Origin: Parapedobacter sp051400755
GTDB lineage: Bacteria > Bacteroidota > Bacteroidia > Sphingobacteriales > Sphingobacteriaceae
Direction: 5' to 3'
Length of the DNA: 64,000 bases
Assembly (NCBI RefSeq): GCF_051400755.1
Contig: NZ_JBLFFL010000002.1
Location: forward strand, 496,001-560,000
The translations under genes were made by a program, and so were the position numbers. Positions within the stretch are counted from its first letter, which is position 1; each line of letters opens with the position of its first letter. The notes under the pieces were generated by a model, which was given only the letters and a program-made list of their open reading frames with translations, was not told where the DNA came from and made no database searches. This document shows positions 17,359 through 26,715 of this stretch, in pieces.

Positions 17359-20300
17359 ATGTTAAAAAAATTTATCGAACGGCCGGTATTGTCGACCGTT
17401 ATCTCCATCTTATTGATTTTACTTGGCGTGATTTCGGCGCTGACGCTGCCTATTTCCCAATTTCCGGATATCGCGCCACCCACCGTGGTGGTCACGGCAT
17501 CATACCCCGGCGCCAATGCCGAGGCGGTGGCCCGGTCGGTGGCCACGCCCCTCGAAGAGGCGGTAAACGGTGTGGAAAACATGACCTACATGACATCCAA
17601 CTCCAGCAACGACGGGAGCATGACGTTGACCGTGTTTTTCAAACAGGGTACCGATCCGGATATCGCTGCCGTAAACGTGCAAAACCGGGTGTCCAAAGCC
17701 AGCAACAAAATCCCGCAGGAAGTGATCCAGGCGGGCATAGCTACTCAAAAGCAGCAAAATAGCTTTTTGATGTTTGTGGCGCTCACGAGCAAAGATAGCC
17801 TGTACGACGAGGCGTTTATACAAAACTACATCAAGATCAATCTCATTCCGCAGATGCAGCGGATCCCCGGTGTGGCGGAGGTACAACCCTTCGGCGGACG
17901 GGAATACGCCATGCGTATCTGGTTGAAACCGGACCGGCTGGTTGCGTATAACCTGTCGCCCCAAGAGGTCATGCGCGCCGTCACGGACCAAAATGTAGAA
18001 GCATCCCCCGGCAGGTTGGGACAGAGCAGTCCCGAAATGTTCGAATATGTGCTGAAGTACAGGGGCAAGCTCAATAAAAATGAAGACTACGAAAACATCA
18101 TTGTGAAGGCAACGAACGACGGTGATATCGTCCGGCTGAAAGATGTGGCCAGGGTGTCCTTCGGCTCGTTTTCGTACGCCGCCAATAGTCGGCTGAACGG
18201 CAATGCCACCTCGGGTATTGCGTTGTTGCAGACGGCGGGCTCAAACGCTAACGAGATCCTGACCGAAGCGAAGCGGCAGCTCGACGCTTTTTCCGAGACG
18301 CTGCCCAAGGGTATCGAACCCGTTATCATGTTTAATGCAAAGGACTTCCTCGATGAATCGATCAGCCAGGTAAACCATACACTCATCGAGGCGTTTATCC
18401 TGGTTTTCTTAGTCGTCTTTATCTTCTTGCAGGACTTCCGTTCCACGCTGATCCCGGCCATCGCGGTGCCCGTAGCCATCATCGGCACGTTCTTCTTCAT
18501 GCAGCTGTTCGGTTTCAGTATCAATTTGCTGACGCTGTTTGCGCTGGTGCTGGCCATCGGCATCGTGGTGGATGATGCGATCGTGGTGGTGGAGGCTGTT
18601 CATTCAAAAATGGAACGGACGGGACTGCCGGCAAGGGATGCCACCTTGGAGTCGATGAAGGAAATATCCGGCGCGATTGTTTCCATCACGCTGGTGATGG
18701 TGGCGGTATTCGTGCCCGTAACCTTCATGCAAGGACCGGCGGGGGTGTTCTATCGGCAATTCGCCTTCACACTGGCCGTGGCCATCCTGATCTCGGCCCT
18801 CAATGCACTGACGCTCAGTCCGGCGCTGTGCGCCCTGTTCCTGAAGAACGGTCATGCCGAAGGGCATGGAGCCGACAGCAAGAGCGGTGTTGTGCAACGC
18901 TTCTTCACCGCGTTTAATGTGGCGTTTAAGGCGGTCACCGATCATTACCTGAAATCGCTCCGGCTGCTGTTGCATCACAAATGGGTGGTGTTATGCGGCC
19001 TGGCGTTGGTGACGGTGGTAACGGCATTCCTGGTCAAGCAGACGCCGACGGGGTTTATCCCCACGGAAGATCAGGGCTTTGTGCTCTATGCGGTCAACAC
19101 TCCTCCGGGTAGTTCACTGGCGCGGACACAGCGGGCGATGAAGCAGATCGAGGAGATCGTGGCCAAGGAATCGTTTACCCTGAACCACTACCAGGTGGAT
19201 GGCCTGAACTTCATTTCAAATGCCAACGCCGCATCGTATGGTGCGGGATTCATCCGCACGAAATCCAAAGACCAGCGCGGACCGATCAAGGACTATGAGG
19301 CCATCGCGGCAAGCCTCACGCAGAAGGTGGCGGCGGAGGTGAAGGATGCGGAGGCGGTGTTCTTCACTTTTCCCACGGTGTCGGGCTTCGGCAACGTGGA
19401 TGGCTTTGAGTTTATGTTGCAGGACCGCGGCAGCGGACCGCTGGAAAAATTGGATGCTACCGCTCAGGAGTTTATCGCGGCGTTGATGAAGCGCAAGGAA
19501 ATTGCGTTTGCCTTTACCACGTTTGCGGCCAACAACCCGCAATACGAACTGGTGGTCGATGATGAAAAGGCCAAGCAACTGGGCGTTAATGTCAGCGACC
19601 TGCTGCAAACGGTGCAGGTGTATTTCGGAAGTAGTTTCGTGTCGGATTTCAACCGTTTTGGTAAATTCTATCGGGTGATCGCCCAAGCCGATATTGCGCA
19701 CCGGAATGACGCATCGTCGCTCAACGAGATCTATGTGAAGAATGCCGATGGCGAAATGGTGGCCGCCAATGCGATGGTCACGTTAAACCGGGTATATGGA
19801 CCCGAAACGGTGACGCGCAACAACCTGTACAATGCGGTGACCATCAACGGCAAGCCGAATGTGGGGTATAGTACCGGAGATGCGATCCTGGCCATCGAAG
19901 AAACAGCCAATGAAGTGCTGCCCCGCAACTTTGCTTATGAATGGACCGGAATGACCCGAGAGGAGAAAAATGCGGGTTCGCAGCTGACGATCGTCTTCAT
20001 CATGAGCCTGGTATTCGTGTACTTCCTGCTGGCGGCACAGTATGAAAGCTATATCCTCCCCTTGGCGGTGGTCCTGACGATACCCTTGGGCGTGTTCGGC
20101 GTCATGTTGTTCATCAACCTGATGGGCATCGAAAACAATATCTACGTGCAGGTGGCGCTGATCATGCTGATCGGCTTGCTGGCGAAAAACGCCATCCTGA
20201 TCGTGGAATATGCCGTGCAACGGCGAAGGGCGGGCATGGGGCTCATCGAGTCAGCTATGGAAGCATCCCGTCTGCGGCTACGCCCCATCCTGATGACGTC

Positions 20301-21924
20301 TTTTGCCTTCATCGTCGGGATGATCCCGTTGCTGCGCGCAACCGGCGGGTCTGCGCTGGGCAACCATTCCATCGGTGCCGGTGCGGTGGGGGGCATGCTT
20401 ACCGGGGTGGTTCTCGGTATATTCGTGATCCCGGTCCTCTTTGTCGTTTTCCAATACCTGCAGGAACGGCTGGGTGCCAAATGGGAGACCAAATTAACGA
20501 GCTATCCCGCGCTGCTCCTGCTGGCGATACCGGCGCTGCTCTATTCGTGCAGCGCCGGGAGGGAAAACATCCGTCCGGATGAAAGCATGCCGAAGGCATT
20601 CCGGTTGGCAGACACGCTTCCCGCGCATGCCCTGGCAGATGACACTGGCAGCATCGCGCAACTGGAATGGAAACGGTTTTTTACCGACACGACCCTGCAG
20701 GGGATCATCGACAGCGTGTTGACCCGTAACTTTGATATGCAGGTGGCCCTGAACACCATCACCCTGAATGAGTCGTACCTGAAACAAGCTAAAGCAGCGT
20801 GGCTGCCCGCGGTGCAGGCCGAGCTAGCCGCCAACACCGCACGGCCTTCGCAAAACAGCCTGAATGGGTTAAACCTTGGCAATTTCATCGGTGCCAACCA
20901 CATCGAGGATTATACGGCTGCATTGGGGGTCAGCTGGGAGCTTGATATATGGGGCAAGATACGGCAACAGAAAGAAGCTTCTCTGGCGGCGTATCTGCAA
21001 AGCACCGAAGCGGTGAAATCACTGCAAACCCGCTTGGTTGCCGCGTCGGCCTCCGCTTACTACACGCTATTGATGTTGCGGGAGCAGCTGGACATCACCC
21101 GGCGCAACCTGGCGCTCAGCGACAGCACACTGCGCATCATCCGCCTCCAATATGAATCCGGACAGGTCTCCATCCTGGCGGTCCAGCAAGCCGAGGTACA
21201 ACGGGAACAGACAAGGGCCTGGATACCCCGGCTCGAACAGGCCCTGCTTATCCAGGAAAATGCCTTGAGTATCCTCATGGCAAATACCCCTGCGGCGATC
21301 AAAACCAAGGGCCAACTGCGTAGCTTCACGGTTCCCGAACAGTTTGCCGTTGGTATACCCGCGGCGATGGTGAGCCGTCGACCGGACGTCATCGAAAGCG
21401 AATATGCCCTCCGGATTGCAGATGCACAGGTGGGAATCGCTCAGGCCAACCGCTATCCCGCACTGCGAATAACGGCCTCAGGTGGACTGAATGCCTTTCA
21501 GGCGAGCAACTGGTTTGTCATGCCGGCTTCACTGTTTGGCAACCTGGCGGGAAACGTCATGCAACCCATCTTCAACAACCGGAAATTGAAAACGCAGTTT
21601 GAAGCCGCTAAGATACAGCGGGAAAATGCGGTGATCGGTTTCAGACAAACCGTACTGAATGCCGTGGGTGAGGTATCGGATGCGCTCGCGCGGCTTGATA
21701 AGCTGAAGACACAGGTCGAAATTGCCCAATCGCAGAAGGACAAGCTGGAAAAAGCGATCCCCAATGCGCAGCTGCTGTTCGGCAGCGGCATGGCATCTTA
21801 TCTGGAAGTGATCGCCGCCCAGCAGAACGCGCTGCAAAACGAATTGGAGCTTGCCGATCTGAAGCGCCAGCAGATCGATGCCTATGTGTTGCTGTACCGC
21901 AGCCTTGGCGGTGGCGTAAAATAA
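17359..21924 (+). CDS. Fused RND (HAE1) pump and NodT-type outer-membrane factor
   Basis: One uninterrupted 1521-codon frame. Residues 1 to about 1040 are a complete AcrB/MexB-type pump: FIERPVLSTVISILLILLG start, proton-relay pair in GIVVDDAIVVVE, LLAKNAILIVEYAVQRRRAG near the end. Residues about 1050-1521 are a complete NodT/OprM-type outer-membrane factor (two repeats of helical and strand segments, LGVSWELDIWGKIRQQKEAS, MVSRRPDVIESEYAL). Between them lies a hydrophobic segment ending in a lipobox-like LLYSC with Cys1064. Normally these are separate genes. The fusion either works as one chain or is cut at Cys1064. The reading frame is intact throughout and codon use does not change. Confidence 0.93.
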   Translation: MLKKFIERPVLSTVISILLILLGVISALTLPISQFPDIAPPTVVVTASYPGANAEAVARSVATPLEEAVNGVENMTYMTSNSSNDGSMTLTVFFKQGTDPDIAAVNVQNRVSKASNKIPQEVIQAGIATQKQQNSFLMFVALTSKDSLYDEAFIQNYIKINLIPQMQRIPGVAEVQPFGGREYAMRIWLKPDRLVAYNLSPQEVMRAVTDQNVEASPGRLGQSSPEMFEYVLKYRGKLNKNEDYENIIVKATNDGDIVRLKDVARVSFGSFSYAANSRLNGNATSGIALLQTAGSNANEILTEAKRQLDAFSETLPKGIEPVIMFNAKDFLDESISQVNHTLIEAFILVFLVVFIFLQDFRSTLIPAIAVPVAIIGTFFFMQLFGFSINLLTLFALVLAIGIVVDDAIVVVEAVHSKMERTGLPARDATLESMKEISGAIVSITLVMVAVFVPVTFMQGPAGVFYRQFAFTLAVAILISALNALTLSPALCALFLKNGHAEGHGADSKSGVVQRFFTAFNVAFKAVTDHYLKSLRLLLHHKWVVLCGLALVTVVTAFLVKQTPTGFIPTEDQGFVLYAVNTPPGSSLARTQRAMKQIEEIVAKESFTLNHYQVDGLNFISNANAASYGAGFIRTKSKDQRGPIKDYEAIAASLTQKVAAEVKDAEAVFFTFPTVSGFGNVDGFEFMLQDRGSGPLEKLDATAQEFIAALMKRKEIAFAFTTFAANNPQYELVVDDEKAKQLGVNVSDLLQTVQVYFGSSFVSDFNRFGKFYRVIAQADIAHRNDASSLNEIYVKNADGEMVAANAMVTLNRVYGPETVTRNNLYNAVTINGKPNVGYSTGDAILAIEETANEVLPRNFAYEWTGMTREEKNAGSQLTIVFIMSLVFVYFLLAAQYESYILPLAVVLTIPLGVFGVMLFINLMGIENNIYVQVALIMLIGLLAKNAILIVEYAVQRRRAGMGLIESAMEASRLRLRPILMTSFAFIVGMIPLLRATGGSALGNHSIGAGAVGGMLTGVVLGIFVIPVLFVVFQYLQERLGAKWETKLTSYPALLLLAIPALLYSCSAGRENIRPDESMPKAFRLADTLPAHALADDTGSIAQLEWKRFFTDTTLQGIIDSVLTRNFDMQVALNTITLNESYLKQAKAAWLPAVQAELAANTARPSQNSLNGLNLGNFIGANHIEDYTAALGVSWELDIWGKIRQQKEASLAAYLQSTEAVKSLQTRLVAASASAYYTLLMLREQLDITRRNLALSDSTLRIIRLQYESGQVSILAVQQAEVQREQTRAWIPRLEQALLIQENALSILMANTPAAIKTKGQLRSFTVPEQFAVGIPAAMVSRRPDVIESEYALRIADAQVGIAQANRYPALRITASGGLNAFQASNWFVMPASLFGNLAGNVMQPIFNNRKLKTQFEAAKIQRENAVIGFRQTVLNAVGEVSDALARLDKLKTQVEIAQSQKDKLEKAIPNAQLLFGSGMASYLEVIAAQQNALQNELELADLKRQQIDAYVLLYRSLGGGVK

Positions 21925-21950
21925 AAGCATGCCTGTTTTATTTAATATGT

Positions 21951-21958
21951 TATTTTTG
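21951..21958 (+). promoter_or_regulatory. -7 element of the kinase/cyclase operon
   Basis: TATTTTTG, an exact TAnnTTTG match, 28 bp before the kinase ATG. No TTG at the expected -33 distance. Confidence 0.45.
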
Positions 21959-21986
21959 TTTCCATATTAGGTAAACCAATGGCAAC

Positions 21987-23354
21987 ATGTTATTCGAACC
22001 GCTATTTGCGCTTTTGTTGATCAATTTCCTTGGCAAGCGGGTAGACCCGGCGCAGGCGGGCTACGATGTCCGTCGTTATACCATCGCCTGCAGGTACATC
22101 GCGGTGGGGCTGTTGCTGCTGGATATCGTCACCGATTACACCTTCATCGAATTCGGGATACGGCTCTGTGTTTTTGCGTTGATGTGGCTGGTCTACGTGC
22201 GTCCGGAACTTAGGATTGGCCGGAGTTTCATGCTCTCCATGCTGCCTTATATGGTGTTATCCCTGGTGAGCGGTTTGGTGGAATCCATCAACAACGATTT
22301 TTACGATGAACACAGCACCGTTTTTGAAAGCGCTGAATTATTCGGACTTCTATGGTTCGGCGCCATGTGGTTTGTAGACCGCAATCAGCGTCGGGCGTTG
22401 GAAAATGAACGTGCAAAGCGGGCGGCCGAAGAGGCCCGGCTCCGCGTCATGGCCGAGTTGAAGGTCAACCTGGAAGCCGAGGTGGCCCAGCGGACATCCG
22501 AATTGGTCAAGCAGAAGGAGGAATTGGAAGAGACGCTGGAAGAACTCAAACGCACGCAGGACCAGCTTATCCAATCCGAAAAGATGGCGTCTTTGGGGGA
22601 GCTTACCGCAGGCATTGCCCATGAGATACAGAATCCGCTGAATTTTGTCAATAATTTTTCGGAGGTCAGCGTGGAGTTGCTCGAAGAGCTGAAATCGGGT
22701 CCGCTGGGCCAGCTGCCGCCGGAACGCCGGGAAGAAGCCGCTGAGATCATCGGCGACCTCACACAAAACCTGGAAAAAATCAGCCTCCACGGTAAACGGG
22801 CAGACGGCATCGTCAAGAGCATGCTGCAACATTCGCGCAGCAGCGCGGGCAAAAAGGAAGAGATAAACATCAACACCTTGGCTGACGAGTACTTACGGCT
22901 CAGCTATCATGGACTGCGGGCGAAGGATAAGACGTTCAATGCGACAATGGAGACTGATTTTGCAGCGGATTTGCACCCCATAGCCGTTATCCCCCAGGAT
23001 CTGGGGAGGGTGCTATTGAACCTGTTCAACAATGCGTTTTATTCGGTGAGCGAAAAGAAAAAAGATGCACCGGCAGATTACACGCCGCTCGTACGCGTGT
23101 CGACCCGCAATACGCGCATGACGGACGGTCGGGAAGCCGTTGAGATCACCGTACACGATAATGGATTGGGTATTCCGGACGCTATTCTGGATAAGATCTA
23201 TCATCCCTTTTTTACCACCAAGCCGACGGGGCAAGGCACGGGCCTGGGGTTATCGATGAGCTATGACATTATCCGTAAAATGCACGGCGGTGATATGCGG
23301 GTAGCTACCGCTGAGGGAGCATATGCAACATTTGTCATTACGATACCAGCATAA
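21987..23354 (+). CDS. Membrane sensor histidine kinase
   Basis: The 455-residue protein has four or five membrane helices in residues 1-130, a coiled coil (about 133-195), a HisKA domain with phospho-acceptor H212 in AGIAHEIQNPLNF, and an HATPase_c domain with N box (LNLFNNAFYSV), DNGLGIP and GTGLGLSMSYDI. No receiver is attached. Its stop (23354) is followed after one base by a receiver gene and then a receiver-cyclase gene, so the three form one phospho-signalling operon. The membrane part has no recognised ligand domain. Confidence 0.93.
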   Translation: MLFEPLFALLLINFLGKRVDPAQAGYDVRRYTIACRYIAVGLLLLDIVTDYTFIEFGIRLCVFALMWLVYVRPELRIGRSFMLSMLPYMVLSLVSGLVESINNDFYDEHSTVFESAELFGLLWFGAMWFVDRNQRRALENERAKRAAEEARLRVMAELKVNLEAEVAQRTSELVKQKEELEETLEELKRTQDQLIQSEKMASLGELTAGIAHEIQNPLNFVNNFSEVSVELLEELKSGPLGQLPPERREEAAEIIGDLTQNLEKISLHGKRADGIVKSMLQHSRSSAGKKEEININTLADEYLRLSYHGLRAKDKTFNATMETDFAADLHPIAVIPQDLGRVLLNLFNNAFYSVSEKKKDAPADYTPLVRVSTRNTRMTDGREAVEITVHDNGLGIPDAILDKIYHPFFTTKPTGQGTGLGLSMSYDIIRKMHGGDMRVATAEGAYATFVITIPA

Positions 23355-23355
23355 G

Positions 23356-23739
23356 ATGAAGATACTTGTAGTAGACGACGAGGCGGATATCCAGCCGCTA
23401 TTCAGGCAGCGATTCCGAAGGGAGATTAAAAACGGGCTACTGGCATTCGATTTTGCACTTTCCGGTGAGGAGGCGGTGCATTACCTGGAATCCGGGCAGT
23501 CCGAAGTGGTACTCATCCTCTCCGATATCAACATGCCGGGGATGAGCGGACTGGAACTGTTGCAGCATATCCGGGGGGCGCACGGTACGGCTCCACCCTT
23601 CGTGATGATGATCACGGCCTATGGCGACGAAGCCAACCGGGCGCAGTCCATGCAGCTCGGTGCCGACGATTTTCTGACCAAGCCCCTCGATTTTGATTTG
23701 TTGAAGGAAAAACTTAACGATCTGGAGAAGCATGGCTAA
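23356..23739 (+). CDS. Stand-alone receiver-domain response regulator
   Basis: A 127-residue CheY-like domain with D7-D8, phospho-acceptor D57 (LILSDINMPGMSG), T in MMITAYG and K in FLTKPLDF. It has no output domain. The ATG at 23356 gives the canonical MKILVVDDE start; an upstream in-frame ATG at 23323 lies inside the kinase gene. Its last 8 bases overlap the next gene. It may be a phosphate sink or relay between the kinase and the receiver-cyclase. Confidence 0.92.
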   Translation: MKILVVDDEADIQPLFRQRFRREIKNGLLAFDFALSGEEAVHYLESGQSEVVLILSDINMPGMSGLELLQHIRGAHGTAPPFVMMITAYGDEANRAQSMQLGADDFLTKPLDFDLLKEKLNDLEKHG

Positions 23740-24775
23740 CATATTGGTGGTAGACGACGAGGCCGACCTCGAAGTGCTCATCCGTCAGAAATTTCGGAAG
23801 AAGATACGCGAGCAGATCTATTCGTTTGTATTTGCGCGGGACGGCAATGAGGCGTTGGCGGTTTTAGCGGAGCGGGATGACATCGACATCATCTTGACCG
23901 ATATCAACATGCCCGGTATGGACGGACTGACCCTATTGACCAAATTGCCTGATGCAAATCCGGTGATCAAGGCCGTGATGGTATCGGCCTATGGCGATAT
24001 GGATAATATCCGGACGGCCATGAATAGGGGAGCGTTTGATTTTGTTTTCAAGCCGGTCAATTTCGACGACCTGGATACCACCATCGAAAAAACCCTGCTG
24101 CATGTCGGACAGCTCAAGGAAACGTTGCGGGCGATCAAAGAGAACAACATCCTGAAAATGTATGTGGATGAGCATGTCCTCAACTTCATGACCCACCAAG
24201 AATTTGAGAAAAGCCTGATGGCGAATGAGACCATCGAAGGCACGGTGGTTTTCATTGACATCTGCGGATTCACCACCATCACCGAAAATGTCGGGGCCGA
24301 CAGCGTGGTGAACATGCTCAATACGCTCTTCGATGTGATCGTCAAGGCCATCATCAATCACCATGGCCACATAGACAAATTCATGGGTGATGCGGTGATG
24401 GCCGTGTTTAAGGGGGAATATCATATCGACCGGGCCATCGATGCCGCGTTGGCCGTCAGGAGCAGCATTGCCCAAGTCGCCGTCTCCGGTCTGGCGGACC
24501 ACCCCTTCAAGCCCATGGTATCCATCGGCATCAATTCGGGGGAGATGATCTCCGGCAATATCGGGTCGGCTTCCTTGAAGCGATTGGACTATACCGTTAT
24601 CGGTGATACGGTAAACGTGGCCCAGCGGCTGCAATCGGTCGCCAAAGCCGACCAGATCCTGATTCCCGCGCATGTATACGAACAAGCCAAACAGTCGTTC
24701 AGTCTACGGGAATTAGGAAGCGTCAACCTCAAGAACAAGGCACTGCCCGTGGCCATCTACGAAGTGCTTGAGTAA
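23732..24775 (+). CDS. Response regulator with class III nucleotidyl cyclase domain
   Basis: The 347-residue protein has a receiver (D8-D9, D57), a helical linker (about 125-165) and a class III cyclase domain. Metal-binding aspartates D176 (VVFIDICGFT) and D220 (DKFMGDAVMAVF) are present, as is the YTVIGDTVNVAQRL segment holding the transition-state Asn and Arg. The K in DKFMGD and the T in YTVIGD suggest an adenylate cyclase of the IIIb kind, but substrate specificity needs assay. Phosphorylation of D57 by the upstream kinase would plausibly control cAMP production. Confidence 0.9.
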   Translation: MANILVVDDEADLEVLIRQKFRKKIREQIYSFVFARDGNEALAVLAERDDIDIILTDINMPGMDGLTLLTKLPDANPVIKAVMVSAYGDMDNIRTAMNRGAFDFVFKPVNFDDLDTTIEKTLLHVGQLKETLRAIKENNILKMYVDEHVLNFMTHQEFEKSLMANETIEGTVVFIDICGFTTITENVGADSVVNMLNTLFDVIVKAIINHHGHIDKFMGDAVMAVFKGEYHIDRAIDAALAVRSSIAQVAVSGLADHPFKPMVSIGINSGEMISGNIGSASLKRLDYTVIGDTVNVAQRLQSVAKADQILIPAHVYEQAKQSFSLRELGSVNLKNKALPVAIYEVLE

Positions 24776-24801
24776 GTGCGATAACGCACAAAAGCTGCCG
24801 A

Positions 24802-25686
24802 TCAATGTTCCCTGGCACGTTTTTTTAATACACCGCCCGCCACTTCTTTGATGGTATTGGTGTATACAAATGCCTGCGGATCGATCTCGCGGACCATGCT
24901 TTTGAGCCGCCTGACCTCAAAGCGGGTAACCACCGTAAATACGATGTCCACCGGGTGGCTGACGTCGAACGTTCCTTTCAGGAATCCCCGCTCACCCTTA
25001 TAGACCGTGATGCCCTTGCCCATTTCCTGTACCAAACGCGCTTTGATGACATCACTCTTGGATGAAATGATATTGACCGCTGTATATTCCTCCAGCCCCT
25101 CGATCACGAAGCTGATCGTGCGGGAGGCCGTATAGTACGTCAGAATGGAATACAGTGCCGTTGGCAAGCCCAATTGTATTGCGGCGATGAGGAAGATGAT
25201 GATGTTGATCCCGAGGATGATCTCACTGATGGTAAAACTGCTTCTCCTGAGCGTGTAAAGCGCAAGTACTTCTACACCATCCAGCGCGCAGCCACCGCGC
25301 ATCGCCAGGCCGACACCCAACCCCATGAATACACCGCCGAAGATGGAGACGAGCAATTTATCCGATGTAATCGGCGGATAGGGCACATAGAGCAGGCAAA
25401 TGCCCAATAAGATCACACAGCCCAGCGTTCTCCACGCAAACGTGCGGTTCACCTGATAGGCACCCATGATGATCAAAGGCAGATTGGCCAATACGATGAC
25501 ATAGGCAATATTGAAATGGTATATTTCATGGATCAAGAGCGCGATACCCGTGACCCCGCCGTCAAAAAAATGATTAGGAATCAGGAATCCTTTTAACGCA
25601 AATCCACAAAACAATACGCCACAAATGACATAACTTACATCGCGGGCAATCGCACGCCATTGATTATCCATGCTGGTCACGTTCAC
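24802..25686 (-). CDS. YitT-family membrane protein (DUF2179)
   Basis: The 294-residue protein has five or six hydrophobic helices (residues about 15-175), a GGCALDGVEVLALY motif typical of YitT proteins, and a C-terminal DUF2179 domain (about 215-285, TVYKGERGFLKGT and FTVVTRFEVRRLKSMVREIDPQAFV). The role is unknown; family members are polytopic inner-membrane proteins. It begins 5 bp after the HD-domain gene and is likely co-transcribed. A short inverted repeat (24776-24789) lies in the convergent spacer to the cyclase gene. Confidence 0.92.
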   Translation of the reverse strand: MNVTSMDNQWRAIARDVSYVICGVLFCGFALKGFLIPNHFFDGGVTGIALLIHEIYHFNIAYVIVLANLPLIIMGAYQVNRTFAWRTLGCVILLGICLLYVPYPPITSDKLLVSIFGGVFMGLGVGLAMRGGCALDGVEVLALYTLRRSSFTISEIILGINIIIFLIAAIQLGLPTALYSILTYYTASRTISFVIEGLEEYTAVNIISSKSDVIKARLVQEMGKGITVYKGERGFLKGTFDVSHPVDIVFTVVTRFEVRRLKSMVREIDPQAFVYTNTIKEVAGGVLKKRAREH

Positions 25687-25691
25687 TATAA

Positions 25692-26261
25692 TTATACGAT
25701 CAGTTTTTTAAAATTTTCCGCTTTCTGTCGGTCTCTGAGCCGTTTGGCCGTCGCAGTAAAATACCGATGATTTTCCAAAAAAGCAAGTTGGATACCATCA
25801 TACTCCGCTCGTGAACGAACAGTCCCTAAGCGCTGCATCTCATTGTAGAGCAGCTCACTGCGCACAAAAAAGTCACCCCTTCCGAGATAATCCAAATCGG
25901 CGTCGCAAAGAACCTCTTCCAGATGCTCTTGGGGCCGTTGTGGCACCTCCGTAGCCATGATGAGCCTGCAGATCAGTTCGATATCTGCCTCCGTATAGCC
26001 AAATGCAGGCAACGCCTCTTGGGCAATCGTACAGGATGACACCTCATGCCCCTTGGCTGTGATCAGGAAACCCGCGTCATGGAAGAGCGCCGCCGTGAGG
26101 AGCAATTCCAACGGCCTGCCGCTGATCCCTTCCGCCTGCGCGAGGTGCTGCGCCGCCGAATGCACATCCATCGTATGCACATCGTTATGATAGGTCAAAT
26201 CGGGCGAAAGCTCGTCTTTCAGTCTCTTCAGGATGTAACCCGCAGCCAGATCACGTTGCAT
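25692..26261 (-). CDS. HD-domain phosphohydrolase-like protein
   Basis: The 189-residue protein has the HD metal motif: a first His in TYHNDVHTMDV, H-D in ALFHDAGFLI and a final Asp in CDADLDYLGRGDF. This arrangement is that of HD-superfamily phosphohydrolases (PF01966). The substrate is not predictable; nucleotides or a second messenger are usual. It is upstream of yitT with a 5-bp gap. Its own promoter region (26262-26340) is A/T-rich with no clear match to the consensus. Confidence 0.85.
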   Translation of the reverse strand: MQRDLAAGYILKRLKDELSPDLTYHNDVHTMDVHSAAQHLAQAEGISGRPLELLLTAALFHDAGFLITAKGHEVSSCTIAQEALPAFGYTEADIELICRLIMATEVPQRPQEHLEEVLCDADLDYLGRGDFFVRSELLYNEMQRLGTVRSRAEYDGIQLAFLENHRYFTATAKRLRDRQKAENFKKLIV

Positions 26262-26346
26262 AGGCGACTTTTATTGGTGGCTAATATATCAAACATAATC
26301 GTTTATCCATTGTTTATAGGGTGGATTAACATTAAATTTTTAAGTG

Positions 26347-26700
26347 ATGACTTACCTAAAAACCATTTCGCTGGCAGCCAGCTGTTTGCTTTGCGTATCG
26401 TTCACCGCATTCCATCATGGATGGGCCAACTATGACCAGACCAAAGTACTGGATTTTACGACCACCATTGAGCAATCTACCTATGAGAATCCACATGCAT
26501 TAGCTGAAGTGGAATACAAAGATGCCACATGGACCGTTTATTTAGCCCCAGCCAGCCGAATGACGGCCCGTGGGGTATCGGCGGATATGATCAAAAAGGG
26601 AACGGAATTGCGTATTGTAGCCTATCCGCACAAGACCAAAAAAACAGAGATGCGTGCCGAGCGGATATTTATCGGGGGCAAGAAATACGAATTGCGCTAG
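26347..26700 (+). CDS. DUF6152-like secreted small protein
   Basis: The 117-residue protein has a signal peptide followed by FHHGWANYDQTKVLDFTTTIEQSTYENPHALAEVEYKD (given here only as landmark, residues about 20-58). The H-H-G-W, Y-x-N-P-H pattern fits DUF6152, small periplasmic proteins of unknown function. The ATG at 26347 is preferred to the GTG at 26344. It is followed closely by a DUF6644-like membrane protein on the same strand, an association that suggests a two-protein unit. Confidence 0.7.
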   Translation: MTYLKTISLAASCLLCVSFTAFHHGWANYDQTKVLDFTTTIEQSTYENPHALAEVEYKDATWTVYLAPASRMTARGVSADMIKKGTELRIVAYPHKTKKTEMRAERIFIGGKKYELR

Positions 26701-26715
26701 TCGGTGCCGTTCTTC

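Noticed and set aside
24776..24789. Terminator after the cyclase gene
   Set aside because: Only a 5-bp stem (GTGCG/CGCAC) without a T-tract on either strand.
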